Positions 43,108 through 48,806 of a stretch of DNA of 48,806 bases are shown one piece after another. The notes beneath the pieces were generated by a model, which saw nothing but the letters and a program-made list of their open reading frames with translations, was not told the DNA's origin and searched no databases. Position numbers and translations under genes: made by a program. The stretch comes from Planctomycetota bacterium (GTDB lineage Bacteria; Planctomycetota; Planctomycetia; Pirellulales; Lacipirellulaceae). How positions within the stretch are numbered: the first letter of the stretch is position 1; each line of letters opens with the position of its first letter. The stretch is taken from the NCBI GenBank assembly GCA_013286045.1, contig JABDGM010000012.1, forward strand, positions 19,201 through 68,006, read 5' to 3'.

Positions 43108-44841
43108 CTAATCGATTTTCACCCGCTCAAGAAGAATTACCCAGTCATCCGACTTAATGTACGAGGGCTTGCTCACAATAATATCTTGCTGGTTACCACC
43201 AGCGCTTCTAATTGCCTTAGCCATTCCAGTCGTCGGGTCGAACGACTCAACAACATATTTCACCCCTGCCTCAAGCTGCAATAATTTCACCGGCCGGCTT
43301 TCCAGCGCATATACAATCCGCGCTTCGCCCGCCTTCCCGGTCGCGAACGGCCCAAACTTTGCCGGCTGATCATCCGCGTACACAGCCCAATCCGCATGCG
43401 GCGAAAACTCCTGCCATGCAAATCGTTCAAACAATTTTTTCCCGAGCGCGACCTGCGTTGAACCCGGTAAATTCATCGCCTCATTCCATGGAATCACCCC
43501 ATACCCAACGCCGCCCGTGCTGAACGGTGACGGCCCATGCGGCTCGCCCGGCCGGTTGCATTGCCAAATCCCGTTCGCTCCGTAAGTGTGCCCCGCTGCA
43601 CCGTTCGTCATGGACAACCAAAACATGGCCCGCGTCCACTGCGTCGGCAGCGAATCGTTTAGCATCTCATACGCCGCTTCGCCATCGATCACCGGCATCA
43701 CCGGCTGGTCCGCATATGATTCTCGCACCGTATCAACGGTCGGATCGCACGCCTCGCGCTGCCCGTGCGGCGTCTGCAGCATGTCGAAATCGAGCAGCGA
43801 AGAATCATCGGTCGCATGCCGCGCCGAAAGGCGCCCAATCCCCGTTGGATGCACCGTCAGCAGCCGATGGTACGGGTCCGTCGCACGGATATACCGCATC
43901 ACCTCCGTCCACTGCTTCACTTGTTCGCGGTCGTCATACGGAAACCCCTTCGCCAAATACCAAGGCAAGTTCGCCTCACCCGCCGCACACCACACCACCG
44001 GCATCGCGCCGTACCGAGCAATGAGATATCGCCAATGCTGTTCCATTTTCTTCACGCCCATCCACGGCATGAAGTAGCCCCAAGCGCCCACGATGCACGG
44101 CGAAATTCCTACATTCACCAAGTGCTCAATCCGCTGGTCGGCGGCATCGAAATACTCCGGACGAATCCGCGCATACTCTTTCTCCCAAGGGTATCCCGCC
44201 TCATTCGCCCCGCGCGGGTCGAACGGGTGCATGTCCGGATACAACCCCGCTACAATCTGCACGACGTTAAAACCCTTCGCCTTGCGGTCGGCCGTGAGCT
44301 GCTGAAATTCATCCGGCCAGTGCAGCCGATGGCACAGCCCCATCCACCACGTATCCGCCAACCAAAAAAACGGCGTCCTATCGGCGTATGCCAGATGCCG
44401 ACGATCGTCCGCCACCCGAATCGGCCCGTGTAGATACAGCGGATTGTCGCCCGTATACGCTTCGATGTGTACTTCTCCCCGCACATTGTGAAGCCCCGCG
44501 TCGCTCGAATCGGAGCACTCGCTACGATACCGGTGCACGCCTACAACAGGCGACGCGTACCGAACTTTCCAAGTCTTGCCACCTTCACCACCATCCCAAA
44601 ACGCGGGCACTCGCAGCTCATGTCCGCTGGGGTCGGTGAAGATGACATCCAGGGTGATCGTATTGAACGGATCTTCGTGCTCGCGCTGTGCGGTGAAAGG
44701 GATTTCGACAATTACATTCGCCGACGTCGTCTTTGCTTCATCCGCACGCGAAACGATTGCACCGTAACAAAACGCCAGCGCGGCGATCGCCACTTTCGAA
44801 CCATGCGGAACCATCGCACCACGCTTGCTCATATCGCTCAT
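43108..44841 (-). CDS. DUF5060/DUF4038 glycoside-hydrolase-like protein (apiosidase-type)
   Basis: A 577-residue exported protein. The N-terminus (VAIAALAFCYGAIVSRA) is a signal peptide. A small beta-sandwich of the DUF5060 type covers about 40-130 (EIPFTAQREHEDPFNTITLDV, PAFWDGGEGGKTWKVRY). A TIM-barrel of the DUF4038 family covers about 135-470: PFFWLADTWWMGLCHRL, KGFNVVQIVAGLYPDMHPFD, WCAAGEANLPWYL and PVIDGEAAYEML, where the conserved acids are likely catalytic. A C-terminal beta domain (about 480-577) resembles the putative collagen-binding domain. GH140 apiosidases share this architecture. ATG 44841 overlaps the preceding stop as TGATG, so it is translationally coupled and last in its operon. 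Confidence 0.9.
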   Translation of the reverse strand: MSDMSKRGAMVPHGSKVAIAALAFCYGAIVSRADEAKTTSANVIVEIPFTAQREHEDPFNTITLDVIFTDPSGHELRVPAFWDGGEGGKTWKVRYASPVVGVHRYRSECSDSSDAGLHNVRGEVHIEAYTGDNPLYLHGPIRVADDRRHLAYADRTPFFWLADTWWMGLCHRLHWPDEFQQLTADRKAKGFNVVQIVAGLYPDMHPFDPRGANEAGYPWEKEYARIRPEYFDAADQRIEHLVNVGISPCIVGAWGYFMPWMGVKKMEQHWRYLIARYGAMPVVWCAAGEANLPWYLAKGFPYDDREQVKQWTEVMRYIRATDPYHRLLTVHPTGIGRLSARHATDDSSLLDFDMLQTPHGQREACDPTVDTVRESYADQPVMPVIDGEAAYEMLNDSLPTQWTRAMFWLSMTNGAAGHTYGANGIWQCNRPGEPHGPSPFSTGGVGYGVIPWNEAMNLPGSTQVALGKKLFERFAWQEFSPHADWAVYADDQPAKFGPFATGKAGEARIVYALESRPVKLLQLEAGVKYVVESFDPTTGMAKAIRSAGGNQQDIIVSKPSYIKSDDWVILLERVKID

Positions 44842-46304
44842 CAGGGGCTTTCGTGTGATTGGTCGGGATTCCGAGTCCTGATCGCAAATAGGTCGGCATC
44901 TTTCAGAACAAACCGGAAACGAACCGGCTTGCCAACGAGCTCAGCAACATCCGACTTCGATTTCCACACGACGGCGCGATCCAATTCATCGCCATACAGC
45001 GGCAGCATATCGCTCAAACCATATCCCGGCAGCACCGCACCGGTCGCGTCTTGAATTTCGACCTGCAAACTACCGGCCGCCGACGTTGCATAATTCAAGA
45101 CAAGTTGCTTGCCGCTGAAAAGAATCGGCCGCGTCGTGAACTCGCCACCGTTCGCCCCAGCGTGCACTGCCGCAAAACCATGCCGACGAATTGTCACGCG
45201 CCGCAGCCGGTTATCCGGCCACCGATAGTGCTCGCTCACATACATCGAAAATTCATCAGGGGCCGTCTGCACAATTCCCCACGCCGGCATGTTGCTGCGA
45301 TCCGTCCAGTTGTGCGGATCTGGCCCCGCACGCAGCCACGCCTCTAGAAACGTGCGATCCCACTTTTTCCCATCGCGGCTCGTAAGAAACACCGCATCGG
45401 AAATGCCTTTCTCAGGCGCATCCGACAGTTTCTGCCGATCCGGTTCAAACCGCATCGGAAACGCCAGGTAGTGATGCGGCGCGCCCGGACATTGCAGCGT
45501 CCCGTTCGTGTAAAAATGCGTCGGCGGCGAGCTTTCGGAAAACTCATTCGGCTCCGGCGTTGTCCAATGCAAAAAATCCGGCGATTCGCTGTGCTGAATC
45601 GACCGAATTTTCCCTGCCATATAACGACTGTAAGCGCGATAGGTGTGGGCCGCTTCATCCCAAAACGCCAGATTTAGCGAGTCGAAACTGCCTTTCGTTA
45701 GCACAGGCTCCTTCTGCATCTTGTTCCAGTGAATGCCGTCCGCCGACGCATACGCTGTCAAATGATTCGTCAGTCCCGACAACGCCTTATACAGCTCTTC
45801 AGGTTTGGCATCAGGATTCGAATCCAGAAACGGCGCGAAATTGTGCGCCGCCGCCCCAGTCATGATTACGTTGTTGTCGTCCGACCCGTTGATGGCGTGC
45901 AAATGCAACTTCGGCCGCACGAAATGGATGCCATCGTCGCTTTCGGCATAGCAGGTCACCTGCTGGGCCGAGTCATCCCGCTTCGCGCTCGACCCACGAT
46001 AATAAAGCCGATACTTCGACCCATCTTTGAAGATGCTGTAGTAGCCGCTGACGTTCCCCTCCCACGGCTGGTCGGTGGTAAGGACGACTTCACGCCGCAC
46101 CGGCGTTTGCAACCGCAGTTCAACACCTTGGCTGAGCGATGGGTCAATTAGCCAGTCGTCGACGAGCATCTCCACGCGCGTGCCGATGTCAACGGCTGCG
46201 ACGTTGTGCTCCTCTGCAGGAGGAGACGTTTCCGCCACGCAGCATCGCGCGAGACCGCATTCCACGAGAAGGACAAGCGTCAGAATATGAAGCGGTTTTG
46301 TCAT
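44841..46304 (-). CDS. Five-bladed beta-propeller glycosidase-like protein (GH32/43/62/68 superfamily)
   Basis: A 487-residue exported protein with signal peptide MTKPLHILTLVLLVECGLA. Early motif RVEMLVDDWLIDPS, then EGNVSGYYSIFKDGSKYRLYYRG, CYAESDDGIHFVRP, TAYASADGIHWNKM and DAVFLTSRDGKKWDR, form the repeated Asp/Trp-rich propeller strands known from planctomycete proteins annotated as hypothetical or GH43/GH32-like. A C-terminal beta-sandwich (LVLNYATSAAGSLQVEIQDA) is typical of carbohydrate-binding modules of GH32-like enzymes. Catalytic acids cannot be assigned with certainty. It overlaps the DUF4832 gene by four bases (ATGA) and the DUF4038 gene by one, so it is part of a tight operon. 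Confidence 0.82.
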   Translation of the reverse strand: MTKPLHILTLVLLVECGLARCCVAETSPPAEEHNVAAVDIGTRVEMLVDDWLIDPSLSQGVELRLQTPVRREVVLTTDQPWEGNVSGYYSIFKDGSKYRLYYRGSSAKRDDSAQQVTCYAESDDGIHFVRPKLHLHAINGSDDNNVIMTGAAAHNFAPFLDSNPDAKPEELYKALSGLTNHLTAYASADGIHWNKMQKEPVLTKGSFDSLNLAFWDEAAHTYRAYSRYMAGKIRSIQHSESPDFLHWTTPEPNEFSESSPPTHFYTNGTLQCPGAPHHYLAFPMRFEPDRQKLSDAPEKGISDAVFLTSRDGKKWDRTFLEAWLRAGPDPHNWTDRSNMPAWGIVQTAPDEFSMYVSEHYRWPDNRLRRVTIRRHGFAAVHAGANGGEFTTRPILFSGKQLVLNYATSAAGSLQVEIQDATGAVLPGYGLSDMLPLYGDELDRAVVWKSKSDVAELVGKPVRFRFVLKDADLFAIRTRNPDQSHESP

Positions 46305-47836
46305 CGAATCGATATCTTGCTAACTCGGTACAACCCGCCGGCAACGCCATTCTCTAGTGGCAACTCAATTGCTCGCGACGTTTGCGGATCGATTAGTCCA
46401 ATTGCTAAATCGTACTCGCCCGGCGCAACATCTGCGAATTTCAACGATGTTTCGGTCGCATATTTCTCCTTGGCGATCCACCTGCTCGTGGGAATCGCGC
46501 CGCCGATCATTCGTGCCTCGGTCGCACTGTCCGCTCGGATCAGTCCGGCCATCAACTTATAGTCGCGAAGCGCCCGGCCAACACCCCGATTCACCCACTC
46601 GGCATGCAACTCGAAATCGCGATCATTTTCCAGTGTTGTTGGATAAGAAACGCTCGTCGGCACGAAGCGATACCCCATTCGACGCATTCCTCGATCGACA
46701 AGCGTCTGTTGTTCGCGCACAAATGCCAACGCGTCGCCCGCTTGCCAACCCAATAAGCACACGTAATTGGGATGCAAACTCAGCGCATCGTCGACTTTCC
46801 ATTCCAGCCACTTTGCGCCGCCCGCTTTCGATTGGCCATAACCATCAACAAACTCCGCAACCATTGGACCCCGACCGCGATTGAACGCCTCCTCAATCAA
46901 CTTACGCTCATTCGAGTGCACGGCCCCGCCGCTTCCATCGCGGCGAAACGCGATGTTCGGCTTCTCGAGCGCGTAATCGAACGCTGAGTAGTTCAAAAAA
47001 TCCTGGTAGTGAGACGTGTACTTCGCGTCGAACTCGCGCGTGTCGCCCTCGTAGAGTTCCTTCGGACTATCCGGATCATACGAAGCGCTGAGCGCCAGCG
47101 CGCGACGCGGAAAAGCTTTGCACCAGGAATCGATAACGTTTTTAAGCGCGTCACGTCGTTCCTCGACGTTTGAGTATTTGAACCCTGAATGCCATTCGCC
47201 CCACGCACCGAAACCGCGCAGATCGACAAGAGTAACTGGTCGCGCGTCGGAAAAATGCGCGTCTACCGCACGCAGGAACTTCGCCAAACGCTCCTGATAG
47301 TACGGGGCCGCAACATCTTCGACGTCGTACGCCACTCCCGCCATGTCGCGAGTTTGTTTCTCGTCCGCACTCAAATGCTCCCGCACATAATCTGGCGCGC
47401 CCTTGCCAGCCGCCGGCGTTCGATTCGCCCACCACATGAGCGATGTCGTGCTCATGCGCAACTGAATCGTCTTGCCCCGTCGCCTCCAGTAATCGTACGC
47501 GAAGTCAACTTTCGAAAAATCGTACCTGTCCGGCTGCTGCTCGATGTCCTGCCACGAAAACATAATCGCGACGTTATCGACGCCCGCGAAACTCTCGTCG
47601 GGCAGCGTCAGCAGCGTCGAGCTGCCGTGCGGATCGGGATCAAGCGGATAATTTTCATACAATACCCAACCCATGTCGGGATTATGAATCACAGCGTCTG
47701 TTAGTTCGCGCAGAACGACCGGTTGCCTTTCATCATTCGAATCGTCCGCTTCGACCGCTCGCACGAAACAGAAGGCAGATATTGCAACCACCCACGCTGC
47801 CACGAACACTTCAATTCGCTGAATTCGCCTGTGCAT
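46301..47836 (-). CDS. DUF4832 domain protein, exported
   Basis: A 511-residue exported protein with signal peptide VFVAAWVVAISAFCFVRAVEA. The first 350 residues look like a TIM-barrel glycosidase (NPDMGWVLYENYP, FSWQDIEQQPDRYDFSKVDFA, DLRGFGAWGEWHSGF), where the glutamate in GEWHSG is a candidate acid. The DUF4832 part follows (about 260-420), with PNYVCLLGWQAGDAL and RMGYRFV. The last 110 residues are a beta-sandwich (LHAEWVNRGVGRAL, APGEYDLAIGLIDP). The family is uncharacterised, but the context with two other sugar-active proteins suggests polysaccharide degradation. The stop of the preceding gene is one base away. Confidence 0.82.
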   Translation of the reverse strand: MHRRIQRIEVFVAAWVVAISAFCFVRAVEADDSNDERQPVVLRELTDAVIHNPDMGWVLYENYPLDPDPHGSSTLLTLPDESFAGVDNVAIMFSWQDIEQQPDRYDFSKVDFAYDYWRRRGKTIQLRMSTTSLMWWANRTPAAGKGAPDYVREHLSADEKQTRDMAGVAYDVEDVAAPYYQERLAKFLRAVDAHFSDARPVTLVDLRGFGAWGEWHSGFKYSNVEERRDALKNVIDSWCKAFPRRALALSASYDPDSPKELYEGDTREFDAKYTSHYQDFLNYSAFDYALEKPNIAFRRDGSGGAVHSNERKLIEEAFNRGRGPMVAEFVDGYGQSKAGGAKWLEWKVDDALSLHPNYVCLLGWQAGDALAFVREQQTLVDRGMRRMGYRFVPTSVSYPTTLENDRDFELHAEWVNRGVGRALRDYKLMAGLIRADSATEARMIGGAIPTSRWIAKEKYATETSLKFADVAPGEYDLAIGLIDPQTSRAIELPLENGVAGGLYRVSKISIR

Positions 47837-47837
47837 A

Positions 47838-48806
47838 CTAGCCGCAAATCCGCTTCCACTTCTGTTGAAACCCGGGCTGTTCGAGTACCTGCGGATTCAC
47901 GATCCCGCGCGGCACCCGGCGCTCCGCGAGGTCAACCATGGCTTGGCATGCGGATCGGCCGATGTCGCGAAACATTTCGTGCGTCCAAGCAATGCTATGT
48001 GGCGCAAGCAGCACGTTCTCGAACTCCCGAAACCGCGACGGCTCTGACAGCGGCTCGGTAGCAAAGCAATCGAGCGCCGCGCCCGCGATCCGCTTCTCCT
48101 GCAGCGCATCGTAAAGCGCGTCTTCATCGACAATCCCGCCGCGCGCCGTGTTGATCAAATACGCATCCGGCCGCATCAGCGCCAGTTCTCGCCGTCCAAT
48201 TAGACCGCGCGTCCGCTCGGTCAGCGGGCAATGGATCGAAACAAAATCGCTCGTTTGCAACACTTCATCGAGATCGGTCAGCCGTACGCCTAGCTTCTTC
48301 GCCACTGCCGCGTCGGCATGCGGGTCATACGCAAGCGTCTGCCGCATTCCCCAGCCCTGCAGCATTTCCACCAGCTTGCCCGCGATTCGCCCGAGTCCGA
48401 CGATGCCCAGCGTGCGGTCGCGCAATTCGCATCCCATGTATTGATTGCGCTCGTCCCACCGCGCATCACGCGCCAACTTATCCTTAACCACCATGTGATG
48501 AGTCAGCGCAATCATCCAACCAATCGTCGCCTCGGCCACCGGCCGATCGACAGCCCCCGCCGTAATGCACACCAGCACATCCGCGTCCGAGCAAGCCTGC
48601 ACGTCGACCGAATCGTAACCCACGCCAAATCGCCCGATCGCCAACAGCTCGCCGGCATCCGCCACACTGGCGGCAGTGATCGAAGGCGTCAACACGATGA
48701 CGCCGTTCGCCCCGGCAAGTTGATCCGCACCAACCTGCGCTCGATGCTCCGCGAACCTTCCAACCCGTATCGACGGATTCCGCTCGAGCAAATCCAGCCC
48801 AATATC
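47838..48806 (-). CDS. D-isomer-specific 2-hydroxyacid dehydrogenase, 5' end outside window
   Basis: 322 residues are visible; the frame stays open to the window edge (D-I-G-L-D before the TTG at 48791), so the N-terminus is outside. The NAD-binding domain has LGIVGLGRIAGKLVEML. The catalytic residues are present: Arg in LINTARGGIVD, Glu in DCFATEPLSEP and His in LAPHSIAWTHE. It belongs to the phosphoglycerate/glycerate dehydrogenase-like family and reduces 2-ketoacids or oxidises hydroxyacids. It heads the operon with three exported glycosidase-like proteins and may act on the sugar acid they release. Confidence 0.93.
   Translation of the reverse strand, partial: DIGLDLLERNPSIRVGRFAEHRAQVGADQLAGANGVIVLTPSITAASVADAGELLAIGRFGVGYDSVDVQACSDADVLVCITAGAVDRPVAEATIGWMIALTHHMVVKDKLARDARWDERNQYMGCELRDRTLGIVGLGRIAGKLVEMLQGWGMRQTLAYDPHADAAVAKKLGVRLTDLDEVLQTSDFVSIHCPLTERTRGLIGRRELALMRPDAYLINTARGGIVDEDALYDALQEKRIAGAALDCFATEPLSEPSRFREFENVLLAPHSIAWTHEMFRDIGRSACQAMVDLAERRVPRGIVNPQVLEQPGFQQKWKRICG

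Overview
The window most likely comes from a planctomycete, probably of the Pirellulales type. Family-level markers support this: a DUF1549/DUF1553 cytochrome-like protein paired with a DUF1501 protein, a large PVC-type protein with a CxxCH haem motif, three PEP-CTERM proteins, a type III glutamine synthetase, and many secreted sugar-active proteins. Taxonomy is inferred from gene content only. The DNA is moderately GC-rich. No rRNA, tRNA, CRISPR array or complete transposon was seen.

Layout. (1) 1-1906: 3' part of a six-hairpin glycosidase-like gene cut by the window edge. (2) 2164-10448, plus strand: a transglutaminase/DUF2126 putative amidoligase fusion, a circularly permuted ATP-grasp/alpha-E protein, a second transglutaminase, and a zinc-ribbon HExxH metallopeptidase. 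The first three form the predicted peptide-modification cluster known from comparative genomics but still functionally obscure. (3) 10449-18636: a PEP-CTERM protein, type III glutamine synthetase with a hairpin-rich 5' leader, a divergent secreted vWA protein, a LamG-like PEP-CTERM protein, a GH43-like gene broken by one in-frame TAA, and a third PEP-CTERM protein. (4) 18711-23388, minus: DUF1553, DUF1501 and an EF-hand protein, apparently one operon.

(5) 23569-32923: two converging blocks. The plus block has an NTF2-like protein, a sodium:solute symporter, a creatininase-family amidohydrolase and an enolase-superfamily enzyme. The minus block has gamma-glutamyltransferase, an SMP-30-like protein, an SDR, a neutral-ceramidase-like protein and a DUF3830 protein. 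Together they look like uptake and breakdown of an amide- or lactone-containing compound; the substrate is unknown. (6) 32981-43049: PVC-type cytochrome protein, NlpC/P60 peptidase, fatty acid desaturase, beta-propeller lactonase, MDR oxidoreductase, and the fused 23S rRNA methyltransferase RlmKL. (7) 43108-48806, minus: a tightly packed operon (overlapping or 1-bp-spaced junctions) of a D-2-hydroxyacid dehydrogenase, a DUF4832 protein, a five-bladed-propeller glycosidase-like protein and a DUF5060/DUF4038 glycosidase-like protein.

The non-coding DNA is notable. Two related nested hairpins with the same internal-loop sequence lie downstream of two PEP-CTERM genes. A REP-like palindrome occurs once between genes and once, in a related form, inside the rlmKL reading frame. 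A 20-bp perfect inverted repeat built of CACGGAG units separates the symporter and creatininase genes.
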